Assembly: GCA_963782495.1 (NCBI GenBank)
Contig: CAWAJU010000005.1
Span: 1 to 64,000, forward strand
Direction: 5' to 3'
Length of the DNA stretch: 64,000 bases
Source of the DNA: DASQBT01 sp963782495
Lineage (GTDB): Bacteria > Pseudomonadota > Gammaproteobacteria > Burkholderiales > Thiobacillaceae
Both the position numbers and the translations under genes were made by a program. Below, one piece after another: positions 1 through 9,036 of this stretch. The notes under the pieces were generated by a model. The model made no database searches. It was not told the origin of the DNA and was given only the letters and a program-made list of their open reading frames with translations. The first letter of the stretch is position 1. The number at the start of each line of letters is the position of its first letter.

Positions 1-1149
1 GCCCCACCGGTCGCATAGCCAATCATGCTGACCTGAATCATGGCAGCCAGATCGACTGCCCATTTTTGCTCGGGTTCATTCTTGCATCGCTTGATGACTT
101 TGTTGGCCTTCCACCAAGTCAGAAGCCCGAGCAACATGTATAGGCCGAATCCGACAAAACCCGTCTCTCCCATGACCTCGAAATAGATGCTGTGGACATC
201 ATGGACATTCTCCGGATCGGGCGCATAGTGCCGGAACGTCGCGGGTTGGAACATCATCAATCCCCCGCCGGTGATCCGATCCTTGGCCACATTGAATGCG
301 GTATGCCAAGCATTGATTCGTCCCCAGCGCCGAGTCATCTTCATAGTAATCCCGAATTGTATTCATTCGGTCATACCACGCTTGTGGCATGACCATGGCC
401 ATAATGCCAATGGCAATCGCAATGTAGATGGCCGGTCATGATCTTGCCGCGGCTCTTGAGCCACAGAAAGACGCCCATGGCCAGCATGGCCACCAAGGCG
501 CCCCTTGACTGGCTGCCGATGGCTGCCACACCCGTCAACACCATTGCCGCCGCCAAGCCCCATCGCACCCAATTTTTGCGTAGCCTGAAGGTGCAGGTAG
601 CGAATCAAGGGTATGGTAATGATGAGGGCAAGCGCGATCTCATTGTTTCCGCCGATGAAGGCTCCTCTCAGGCCCCTGGACCTGGTAAACACCGCCATGA
701 ACGATCGTAAATATTCCTCCCTTGACGCCATAGAACCCCAAAGACAGGGCAATTACCCACACCAGCCAATGCAGGCGCTGCCGGTCGGTTATCAGCATGA
801 TCGTTACCAGGGTCATGAGCTGGATCTTCCAGATCTTGTCCCACTCCGCCCAGGCCAGACTTGGATAGAAGGCAAAATAATTGCTGATTACGATCCAGGC
901 ATTAAACAAGAACAGGACGATGATTTCCGGAGTCCACGGAATGCGCTTGGGTTCCTTGGAAAATGCATAGGACACCAAGGTGACAACCGCAATGATCAGC
1001 GCAAAAGGAAAGTCATAAGCAAACCCCCAGCACAGCCGATGCGGGTTCATATAGGCAATCCAGGACCACAGGTAGATCCCATAGTGAGGGCGACGGAACA
1101 CAAAGAACAGGCCACCGAATACAATAGCGGTGACAAGCAGATCTCTCAC
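1..1149 (-). pseudogene. O-antigen ligase-like protein, exosortase A-associated; partial, frame-broken as read
   Basis: This is a multi-pass membrane protein of the probable O-glycosylation ligase family that accompanies exosortase A (TIGR03097-type), expected to join polysaccharide units at the periplasmic side. It is recognisable from an N-terminal RDLLVTAIVFGG segment, the MNPHRL motif, and later pieces FIGGNNEIALALI, SQSRGALVAM and MPQAWYDRM. I place the start at GTG 1149, preceded by an AAGGA ribosome site. The reading frame breaks four times (about 665, 573, 433 and 324), each cured by removing one base, usually in a short homopolymer. The 3' end lies beyond the window. The flanking frames all read as conserved protein, so sequencing error is as likely as real decay. 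Confidence 0.8.
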
Positions 1150-1162
1150 ACCAATTCCTTCG

Positions 1163-1987
1163 TCATCGGAACTCGATGTGCTGATACCAACTGACCCGCG
1201 GCGGCAGGCTGATGCCGCCGCTAACATGCCTCTTTCGCGCAGTCGTTGGGCCAACTCCCGCTCCTGTTCGAAGCCGCGCTGCTTCACTTGGTAGAGTCGT
1301 CCCTTGGTTTGCTGTGGCGCGCCAAACCTGCTCTCCCGCGGCCAGGCGGCCGACGAATTGCGCGTAGATCGCTGCACTCTCTCTTACCGCTCGCCAGAAC
1401 AGAGGCAACTCGGTATCTCCCTCCCACATGGCGGGACGGATGTGGGCAATCAGTTCGCCCGTATCAATGCCTTCATTGATAAAGTGAAGCGTGCAACCCA
1501 CGTTCTCGGGCTCGCCATTGTAGAGCGCCCAAAAGGTGCAGTCCGCACCCCGGTACTCGGGTGAAAGGCCACCGTGCAGGTTGACCATCCCCAGCCGCCC
1601 TTCCCGTAACAGCTCGCCACGAATCAGGGACGTGCCGAATACGCATATCAGATCAGGCTTGAGCTCCCGAGCGAGACGCAACACTTCGGGATGATTAACG
1701 TGTGGCACTTCGTGGACAAGTTCCGGCCTGTCCAGGCACGGCACGTCCCCGCCAAAGAAGAATGTGGCCTCTTCTCCCCCCGCATAGCGGCGCCGGTCGC
1801 GCAGCCAGCGCCAAGCCTTACGCCAGAGGTTGTCGGGACGTAGTTTCCTGAGCACCTTTCGCAGATTCCGCTCGCTACCCGTCTCCTGCACGATGGCCAG
1901 GACTTGGCCGGCACGACACAAGGCGTTGGCGACATACAGATGGCGAGGGCTTCGGCCGCACAGGATCATCAGGGACAATTCACTCAC
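1163..1987 (-). CDS. Methionyl-tRNA formyltransferase-like (formyl transferase N-domain) protein
   Basis: A formyltransferase-fold protein, probably modifying a sugar or amino group during exopolysaccharide synthesis rather than formylating tRNA, since it sits in the XrtA operon. The core NLHGGLSPEYRGADCTFWAL carries the conserved N-x-H of the fold and is followed by LHFINEGIDTGELI. It starts with GTG at 1987, overlapping the stop of the upstream gene (GTGA). The C-terminus as read (from about residue 228) is out of frame. Removing one G at 1301-1303 restores GRLYQVKQRGFEQE, and a second small correction would bring in a TAG near 1224, just before the ribosome site of the ligase. The true gene therefore probably ends near 1224. 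Confidence 0.75.
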   Translation of the reverse strand: MSELSLMILCGRSPRHLYVANALCRAGQVLAIVQETGSERNLRKVLRKLRPDNLWRKAWRWLRDRRRYAGGEEATFFFGGDVPCLDRPELVHEVPHVNHPEVLRLARELKPDLICVFGTSLIRGELLREGRLGMVNLHGGLSPEYRGADCTFWALYNGEPENVGCTLHFINEGIDTGELIAHIRPAMWEGDTELPLFWRAVRESAAIYAQFVGRLAAGEQVWRATANQGTTLPSEAARLRTGAGVGPTTARKRHVSGGISLPPRVSWYQHIEFR

Positions 1988-3198
1988 CGAGCCAATCCTT
2001 TGGCCACTGCCGGAACGGGCGGCACGACCGAGTTGGTCATGTCCATCATCAGGGCATCGGCGAAAAATTTCGCCGCCCAGTTGGGAAACTCAAACCGGGA
2101 ATAGGCGCCCCATATCGGCGCAGAACCGGGGATGGCGCCGCGCAACACGTCATCCGCTTCCTCAATGCGCTGGGTGCGCTTGACGAAGGCAATGGCCCTT
2201 CCCGCGGCTTCCCGGTAATCTCGTCGACCGGTGAACTGGAACAGCCGCAACCAGCAGAGTGCCATCTGCGCGATGCCAGTCACGCAGGCGTAGCCGGCGG
2301 TTGGGGTCCAGCCATCGTCGTAGGTGCCGGCCAGCCAGCCGTCGCCGCGCTGCTGGGCCATCAGACCCTGGCCGGCGAGTTCAGCGGATTTGAAATAGCG
2401 CTCGTCCCCCAGAAGAACGGCAGACTCCAGGAATCCACGAATGGCATAGGCAATGGTGTGGGTGTATGGGTTACGTCCAGGCAAGAATGCATTGAGCCGG
2501 TACCAGCCCGAAGGCGTCTGCTGTGCAAGCGCCCAGTTCAGATTCCGGCGCCCCGCCTCGACCAGGCGGGTTTCATTGGCGAGCAAGCCCAGGCTGACGA
2601 GCGCCCAGGTTGCCCGGGTGTTGTAGACGTGCGGCACGTCGTTGTGCTCGAACTTGCGATAGCAGCCGTCATCGTCCTGCTGCGCCGCCAGCCAATGGCC
2701 GGCCCGAACGCCCGCCGTCAGGCAATCCTCGCGCTGCAACTGCGTGTAACCGGCAACCAGCCCGTGCATGATCTGGCCCTGGTTGAATATCACCGGGCGG
2801 CTGCCTTTTTCGCCGAAGTGCCCGGGAAAAGCGCCATCTGCATCCTGCAAGGATAGTTCCCAGTCAATCATGTGCCGGGCGCGACCAACCAGTTCAGGCC
2901 GGCCCACATATTGGGATGCCGCCAGAAAGGTCTCAATGATGTACCCCGTGGTTTCGGGATAGCCAGGCAGCCAACCATCTTCGAAGCTCCAGCCTGCCGC
3001 CACTCCGCCGGCATCGGACTGTTTCATGCGCACGTCCTGCGCACGGCACAGCCAGTCAATGGCAGCACGCAAGTGAGTGCGGTGATCATGCTCCAGTTGC
3101 CTGGCACTGCCGGGCAGATCTTCCAGCACCAGGCGCATGTGCCTGGACTGCCAGGGTTTGTAGCGCAAAGGCAAGTCGATAAGGTTGGTTGATTTCAT
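1984..3198 (-). CDS. Alpha/alpha-barrel (six-hairpin-like) protein of the exopolysaccharide operon
   Basis: A soluble protein of about 404 residues without a signal peptide. Recurrent patterns such as GWLPGYPETTGYIIETF, DADGAFPGH, NQGQIMHGL, QDDDGCYRKFEHNDVPHVYNTRATWAL and GDGWLAGTYDDGW resemble the repeated inner-helix motifs of (alpha/alpha)6 toroids such as prenyltransferase/squalene-cyclase-like or glycan-acting enzymes. The substrate is unknown; operon context suggests a role in polysaccharide modification or degradation. ATG 3198 is chosen over TTG 3210. It overlaps the formyltransferase by four bases. Confidence 0.6.
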   Translation of the reverse strand: MKSTNLIDLPLRYKPWQSRHMRLVLEDLPGSARQLEHDHRTHLRAAIDWLCRAQDVRMKQSDAGGVAAGWSFEDGWLPGYPETTGYIIETFLAASQYVGRPELVGRARHMIDWELSLQDADGAFPGHFGEKGSRPVIFNQGQIMHGLVAGYTQLQREDCLTAGVRAGHWLAAQQDDDGCYRKFEHNDVPHVYNTRATWALVSLGLLANETRLVEAGRRNLNWALAQQTPSGWYRLNAFLPGRNPYTHTIAYAIRGFLESAVLLGDERYFKSAELAGQGLMAQQRGDGWLAGTYDDGWTPTAGYACVTGIAQMALCWLRLFQFTGRRDYREAAGRAIAFVKRTQRIEEADDVLRGAIPGSAPIWGAYSRFEFPNWAAKFFADALMMDMTNSVVPPVPAVAKGLAR

Positions 3199-3218
3199 TT
3201 TCTTCTTCAAAGTACGAA

Positions 3219-4602
3219 TCAGGCCGCCGCCTGTTTCAGTTCGTTGTCCAGCTTCACGTGGCTCACGACATAACGATGTTTGCCCGAGGCCTCGGGTGGA
3301 ATGTCATCCATGATGCTCAAGGTGACTTGCAGGTTCTGCCCAAGGCGTGCCCGCAATCCCTGGATCACGGCCTGGCCCGCCTGTTCGTCCCAGGACCGGC
3401 CGGCAACAATTTGCACCTCCATCTGCAGCGTGCTGTGCTGAATGCACTTGAATTGCGCAATGCCTTCCACTGACCGCAGCACATAAATCACCGCCAGGGC
3501 ATGCATGATGGTGCCATCTTCGCGCACCACAAAGTCAGTCTGGCGCCCAGCCACCTCATCAATGACATGCAGTCCGCGGCCTGCCGAGTCGGGCATTGCC
3601 GACAGGCGTACCCTGTCTCCGGTGCGGTAGCGTATGAACGGTTGTGCCTCGGAGGTCAGCCCGGTAATGACCGCCTCGCCCTCTTCGCCGAGCGCCACCG
3701 ACTGTCCCCGCGAGTCCAGAACTTCAAGGATGTGGCTTTCGCTCATCAGCAGCATTTGGCCGCCCGGGGCCTCATGCGCGGTGAAGCCAATGTCGCGGCT
3801 GCCGAACTCATTGGCGACCGGCGCGCCGAAAACTTTCCCGATCAGCCGCCTTTGATGCGGATAAAGGGGCTCGCCCGTAGTACATACCACCTTGAGCGCC
3901 GGCAGGTCGAGCTTCACCCCGCGTGCTTCGCCATGCGCGGCCAACAACGCAATAGAACTTGCGTAACCATAAATGCAGCGTGGCTGCCAGGCCGAAATGG
4001 CCTGGAGGTATTCATCCATGCGCGCCGGTGACATCTCAAACGCATTCAGCACCAACTGGTTGATCAGCCGGTCGCGCAAGGTCTTGACCCGATCGGTCTT
4101 GTTGAGCTCCACCGGCGCGCCCCACAAGTAGACCTCCCGGTCCCCCACCTCCACGCCCCACCAGCGCCGCGCGCGCATCCGGCCGGCGGCATCGGAAGCT
4201 TGGCGCCGGCGGCCAAAAAAGAAAATCAGCGGCTCGCCCGACGAACCTCCGGTGGTGTATTTGAACGCGCCGCCCGGCACCTTTTTCCACACCATGCGAT
4301 CCCGGTTCTCGCGCGCATCGCGCTTGTCCATCACCGGCAATCGCGCCAGGTCGCCCAAGCCCGCATGTCCTTGCCGAACCAGCCGTTCCAGGCCGGCCTG
4401 CTGAATGCGTTGTCTGTGCCAGGGGCTATGCTCCAATGCCGCCAATAACAGGTCATTGAGCTTGCGCGCCTGCAAGTCTTCCAGCTCCGCGCGGGACAGC
4501 CACTGACTTTGTTCCAGCTCCTGCAGATAACCAAAAGTCGGCCGCCCCACAATGCCGTTCCTGCAGGGGATAGACGACGCGGCGCGACAACCAGGACCTC
4601 AT
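3219..4602 (-). CDS. CapK/phenylacetate-CoA ligase-like adenylate-forming protein (one frameshift near 4556)
   Basis: A member of the PaaK/CapK (coenzyme F390 synthetase-like) adenylate-forming family, which in polysaccharide loci probably activates an acyl or amino-acyl donor. The glycine/serine-rich nucleotide loop YTTGGSSGEPLIFF, NEFGSRDIGFTAHE and the hinge RYRTGDRVRL are visible. The frame runs openly from GTG 4550, but the natural start is ATG 4602, which overlaps the stop of the upstream glycosyltransferase (ATGA). It encodes MRSWLSRRVVYPLQER in a frame that joins the main frame only if one base is removed around 4553-4560. The gene is therefore either disrupted or carries a sequence error. 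Confidence 0.7.
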
Positions 4603-5855
4603 GGCATCGGCTCCCGACTTGCAAATGGCAGTTCGGTCCCGGTTTCCACTCCGGAATTGACCAGGCGGCGGTATTCATCCACCAGCATCGCGACCCGTGC
4701 GTCCCAGCCATTGTTCTCGGCATGGGCGCGGATCGCGCTGCGGTCCCAATCCTTGCCCAAGGCATTGGAAATTGCCCGCTTGAGGGCGCCTGCGTCATCA
4801 AAAGGGACGATCTCCCCCAACGCGGCACGGCACACCACTTCGGCATTGCCGCCCACGTCGGTGGTGACAACCGGCAGGCCGCACGCCATGGCCTCGAGAA
4901 ACACATTGGCCCAGCCCTCATTGCGGGTGGCCAGCACGAACACGTCGGCGGCGGAAAGCGGCCACTTGAGCTCATCGGGAACAATCGGTCCAAGAAAATG
5001 CACGTGCTGCTCAAGGCCAAGGGCTGCCGCATGTTCCCGCAGCGCGTGTTCCATGTTGCCCTCCGGACTCCCGCCCCCGACGATGAGGTAATGCAGATCC
5101 GGCTGCTCCTGAAGCAATTCAGGCAGCAAGGCAAGGACGCGATGAAAGCCTTTGCGCTCCACCAGCGCACCGACCGAGACCAGCACTCGTGCCGAGTCGG
5201 GCAGGCTGTAGCGAGCACGCGCCGCATGCCTGTCCTCGGGCCGAAACCGGCTTGTATCCACGCCATTTCCCACCACCCGGCCCTTGACCGGCGACATGCC
5301 GAGCTGGATCGCGAGCTGGCGCAGCGATTCGGACACACTGAATACCCGTGTCGCGTTGCGCAGCGTTTCCCTGAGTTTTTCGCGCAGGCCCGGTTGGCGA
5401 CTCTGCGGCACTTCAGTTCCACGCAAGGTCACCGTGACCGGCAGGTCAAGCCAGCGGCCCAGCCGCACTGCTGCATTGCCGTCCGGGTAGGCGAAATGGG
5501 CGTCGATCAGGTTAAAGCCGAAGCGCCGGCGCAAGCGCCAAAGCAGGGGCAGCGTTGCGAGCGCCATGAATATGCCGTCGAACTGCCGAAGCATGCCGGG
5601 CAATGCGAGGAAACGCGGGTAATACACCTCGATACCCTGTTGGACCTCGCGGCGTGAAGGCATGGGGCGGTAGCCCGGCCGCAACCACCGAATCAATCCC
5701 TGTCCGGGAAACCAGGCACGTGGCGACACGACTATCAAGGGCAGTTCGCGGCCAACGCGAAACATACGTTCGCGAATGAACAGGCCGGCACCCGGCTGAA
5801 CCGTGCTGGGGAACAAACTGCTCAACACCACCAGGCGCGGCTCGCGTTGATTCAT
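4599..5855 (-). CDS. Glycosyltransferase family 4, exopolysaccharide operon
   Basis: A GT-B retaining glycosyltransferase of the family 4 type. The N-terminal acceptor domain contains GAGLFIRERMFRV and IDAHFAYPDGNAAVRLG. The C-terminal nucleotide-sugar domain contains VGALVERKGFHRVL, the linker HVHFLGPIVPDEL, and the signature ATRNEGWANVFLEAMACGLP with the E-x7-E glutamates. It probably adds one sugar to the lipid-linked repeat unit on the cytoplasmic face. ATG 5855 is preferred over the longer open frame because it overlaps the stop of the preceding gene by four bases. Confidence 0.85.
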   Translation of the reverse strand: MNQREPRLVVLSSLFPSTVQPGAGLFIRERMFRVGRELPLIVVSPRAWFPGQGLIRWLRPGYRPMPSRREVQQGIEVYYPRFLALPGMLRQFDGIFMALATLPLLWRLRRRFGFNLIDAHFAYPDGNAAVRLGRWLDLPVTVTLRGTEVPQSRQPGLREKLRETLRNATRVFSVSESLRQLAIQLGMSPVKGRVVGNGVDTSRFRPEDRHAARARYSLPDSARVLVSVGALVERKGFHRVLALLPELLQEQPDLHYLIVGGGSPEGNMEHALREHAAALGLEQHVHFLGPIVPDELKWPLSAADVFVLATRNEGWANVFLEAMACGLPVVTTDVGGNAEVVCRAALGEIVPFDDAGALKRAISNALGKDWDRSAIRAHAENNGWDARVAMLVDEYRRLVNSGVETGTELPFASREPMP

Positions 5856-7063
5856 GTCGAAGCGCCCCTGAGACCCTGATAGAGCGGAATGTAATTTGAC
5901 ACGCTGGCCTTCCAGGTGCGCTCGCTTTCCACAAAGTGACGCCCATTTTCCTTGAGCCGGGGCCACTGTTCAGGGTGATCCAGCAGGTTCATCACGGCGC
6001 TCGCAAGAGCATGGGCATCGCCGGCGGGAAACAGCATACCGGTCACGCCATTGCGGATCAGTTCCTTGTGGCCGCCCACGTCGGAGGCAACAAACAAGCG
6101 GCCCTGAGCCATGGCTTCAAGCGGCTTGAGTGGAGTCACCAAGTCCGTAAGCCGCATGGAATGCCGGGCATAGACCAGAACATCCACGAGGTCATAGTAG
6201 CGATTCACTTCACCATGAGGCACCCGGCCGGTAAATATGACTTTGTCACCAAGCTTCAACCGCTCTGCCTGGGCCCTGAGATTTTCTTCCTGCGGCCCGC
6301 CGCCGACCAGCAGAAGCTTCACGTCCGGCGCCCGGGTCAGCATTTCTGGCAGGGCATTGAGCAGGAGGTCGAGGCCCTCATAGGCGTAAAACGAGCCGAT
6401 AAATCCCAGCACTCGACTGCCCGACAAGCCCAATTGCTGCTGTAGGGCAGGGTCCGGCTTGCCGCTCAGACTGAACTTGTCGATATCGACCGCATTGGGG
6501 ATGACGGTGATTTTCTTTCTGCCTACGCCACGTGCCACCAGATCGTCCTGTAAACCCTTACAGATGGTGGTAATCGCATCAGCATGCTTGACCACCCAGG
6601 ATTCCTGGCTGCGGGTCATGCGGTAACGCAGGCTACCCTCGCGCGTGGTGCCGTGATCCACCGCCGCGTCCTCCCAGAATGCGCGAATTTCATACACCAC
6701 GGGAATATTGAGTGCATGGCCGGCTCGCACCACGGGCATGCCGTTGAGCGCCGGTGAATGGGCATGGATGATGTCCGGCTTGACCATGTCCGCGACTTCC
6801 AGTACCCGCCGTTCGGTGGCCCGCATCTGGGCAAAGAGACCGACCATCGGCAGACGGCTGAACCAGCCCTGCGGTTCGGAAGTGCGGAAGAAATGCAGAC
6901 CATCGACCGTCTCCTCCGCCACCGTGCAGCCGGCCTGTTTGGGGCTCGTCAGATGAAAGGTTTCCCAACCCAAGGCGCGCTGTTCGCGCAAGATTGCCGC
7001 GGAGCGAAACGTGTAGCCGGAATGAAGCGGAATGGAATGGTCAAATACGTGGAGAATGCGCAT
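5852..7063 (-). CDS. Exosortase A-associated glycosyltransferase (Daro_2409-type, GT4)
   Basis: A 403-residue GT-B glycosyltransferase that matches the exosortase A-associated subfamily (TIGR04063-type) in its start MRILHVFDHSIPLHSGYTFR and in DIIHAHSPALNGMPVV. The donor domain contains IPNAVDIDKF, GFIGSFYAYEGLDLLL, LLLVGGGPQEENL and ARHSMRLTDLVTPLKPLEAMAQGR with the acidic donor-binding residues. Its role is inferred as sugar transfer during repeat-unit assembly. It ends in an ATGA overlap with the next gene and follows the amidotransferase by one base, so translation is likely coupled. Confidence 0.87.
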   Translation of the reverse strand: MRILHVFDHSIPLHSGYTFRSAAILREQRALGWETFHLTSPKQAGCTVAEETVDGLHFFRTSEPQGWFSRLPMVGLFAQMRATERRVLEVADMVKPDIIHAHSPALNGMPVVRAGHALNIPVVYEIRAFWEDAAVDHGTTREGSLRYRMTRSQESWVVKHADAITTICKGLQDDLVARGVGRKKITVIPNAVDIDKFSLSGKPDPALQQQLGLSGSRVLGFIGSFYAYEGLDLLLNALPEMLTRAPDVKLLLVGGGPQEENLRAQAERLKLGDKVIFTGRVPHGEVNRYYDLVDVLVYARHSMRLTDLVTPLKPLEAMAQGRLFVASDVGGHKELIRNGVTGMLFPAGDAHALASAVMNLLDHPEQWPRLKENGRHFVESERTWKASVSNYIPLYQGLRGAST

Positions 7064-7064
7064 A

Positions 7065-8984
7065 TCAAGCAGCCTGACTTGCCCGCTCTGAAATTCCCAT
7101 TACCTGGCCCAGAAACGCATCGAACATCAACAGTGTCCACAGAATGACGGAATAGTCGCGACGACCGGACTGATGGTGGTCCAGAAGCTCCTGCAAGTAA
7201 TCCCGATTGAACATGCCCGTTCCCAGAAGACGATCCCCCAGAACCGCCTGCCTGACCCGATCTCTAAGTGGGCCACGAAACCAGCCAGCCAGCGGAACAG
7301 CGAAGCCCATCTTCTTCCGGTACAGGATATCGTGCGGCAGATAGGCTTCGAGTGCCTTCTTGAACAGGAATTTGCCTTCCGTGCCGCGCAGCTTAAAGTC
7401 GACCGGAAGACCCGACACCCAGCCCATCAGTTCGTGATCAAGCAGCGGCTCGCGGACTTCCAGTGCATGGGCCATGCTCGCGCGGTCGACCTTGGTGAGG
7501 ATGTCTCCCACCAGGTAGGTCTTCATGTCCAGATACTGAACAAGCGAAAGCGGGTCGTCCGTCGGGCTGGCTGCCGCATGGCGACGCAACACCTCCACCG
7601 CCTGGTAGCCCTGCAGTTCGCGCTTGAAGCTGTCGCTGAACAGCCGCTTGCGCTGCACGTCGGAGAGCAGAGACACGCCATGAAAATAGCCCTCGACCGT
7701 ATCGCGCGCAAGGGCCTCAAAGGTAGTCTTGGCGCGCAGCACCTTGGGCGCCCAGTCGGCTTTTGGATAGATCTGCCCGAGTGCGCCGAATACCGGGCGC
7801 CGCAGGAATAGCGGCATCATGGAGCGCAATCGCTCTTCGTAGCGAAACCAGCGGTAGCGCCGGTATCCGGCAAAATTTTCGTCGCCACCGTCGCCCGACA
7901 GCGCAACTTTCACATGCCGGCGCGCCAGTTCGCAGACCCGGTAGGTAGGCAGGGCTGAGCTGTCCGCATACGGCTCGTCGTACACATTGGCCAGCTTGTC
8001 GATGAGGGAAAAGTCATCGCTGTCCACGGTATCGACAAAGTGACGCGTCTCATACCGGTCCGCCACCTGCTGGGCGAATTTGGTCTCGTTGAAAGCGGGG
8101 TCGGTAAATGCAATGGAGCAGGTATTGACCGGTTCGCGGCTCTGCTCGGCCATCATCGCCACCACCGCCGAGGAATCCACCCCACCGGAAAGAAAGGCTC
8201 CCAGCGGCACGTCAGCGATCATGCGCAGGCGTACCGAGTCCTTGAGCCGGGCAATGAGCTCGCCTTCTGCCTCCTCCAGACTTCCCACCTGCACCGGGGT
8301 GAATGGCATATCCCAGTACTGCCTGGGCAGCGGCCGGGTTTGCCCGCGTTGCGCAGTCATGACGAACCCCGGCGGAAGTTTATGCACGCGCTTGAAAATA
8401 GTGCGGGGCTCGGGAACATAGCCGTAGGCAAAATATTCTTCCACCGCCAAGGGGTCGATCTGCCGGATTAATCCTGGATGTTGCATAAGCGACTTGAGCT
8501 CGGAACCGAATACCAGCTCGCCCGAATCGAGGAACGCGTAGTAGAGCGGTTTGACGCCAAAGCGATCGCGTACCAGAAAGAGTTTGCCTTGGTTGCGATC
8601 CCACAGGGCAAATGCAAACATCCCTCGAAAGCGCTCCACACAGGCTTCGCCCCACGCTTCCCATGCGTGGACGATGACTTCCGTGTCGGAGTGGGTTCGG
8701 AAAGTGTGGCCCAGCGCCTGCAGTTCCGGGACCAGTTCCTGGAAGTTGTAGATTTCACCGTTGAACACCACCACAACCGAGCCGTCCTCGTTAAACAATG
8801 GTTGCTGGCCGGTGGAGAGGTCGATAATCGACAACCGGCGGTGGCCCAGGGCGACCCCCGGTTCCAGATGCAAGCCGGCTTCGTCCGGTCCGCGGTGGGC
8901 CTGGCTGTCATTCATGCGGGTCAACAAGCCCCGATCAAAGTCGCGCCGTCCCTCAAGATCAAAAATGCCCGTAATCCCGCACAT
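7065..8984 (-). CDS. Exosortase A system-associated amidotransferase 1 (asparagine synthase-like)
   Basis: An asparagine synthetase B-type amidotransferase of about 640 residues, of the subfamily found with XrtA (TIGR03108-type). The N-terminal class II glutaminase domain begins MCGITGIFDLEG with the catalytic Cys2 exposed after Met removal, and contains AHRGPDEAG and LGHRRLSIIDL. The C-terminal synthase domain carries the ATP loop FLSGGVDSSAVVAMM and LSGDGGDENFAGYRRY. It probably amidates a uronic acid or amino-acid component of the polysaccharide. ATG 8984 is chosen because Cys must be residue 2; the open frame extends to 9068 without a family match. Confidence 0.9.
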   Translation of the reverse strand: MCGITGIFDLEGRRDFDRGLLTRMNDSQAHRGPDEAGLHLEPGVALGHRRLSIIDLSTGQQPLFNEDGSVVVVFNGEIYNFQELVPELQALGHTFRTHSDTEVIVHAWEAWGEACVERFRGMFAFALWDRNQGKLFLVRDRFGVKPLYYAFLDSGELVFGSELKSLMQHPGLIRQIDPLAVEEYFAYGYVPEPRTIFKRVHKLPPGFVMTAQRGQTRPLPRQYWDMPFTPVQVGSLEEAEGELIARLKDSVRLRMIADVPLGAFLSGGVDSSAVVAMMAEQSREPVNTCSIAFTDPAFNETKFAQQVADRYETRHFVDTVDSDDFSLIDKLANVYDEPYADSSALPTYRVCELARRHVKVALSGDGGDENFAGYRRYRWFRYEERLRSMMPLFLRRPVFGALGQIYPKADWAPKVLRAKTTFEALARDTVEGYFHGVSLLSDVQRKRLFSDSFKRELQGYQAVEVLRRHAAASPTDDPLSLVQYLDMKTYLVGDILTKVDRASMAHALEVREPLLDHELMGWVSGLPVDFKLRGTEGKFLFKKALEAYLPHDILYRKKMGFAVPLAGWFRGPLRDRVRQAVLGDRLLGTGMFNRDYLQELLDHHQSGRRDYSVILWTLLMFDAFLGQVMGISERASQAA

Positions 8985-9036
8985 ATGTTTAGTTTTCCGC
9001 TTTGGCCTGGCTTGCGCCCTCAACCAGGAGCAATAG

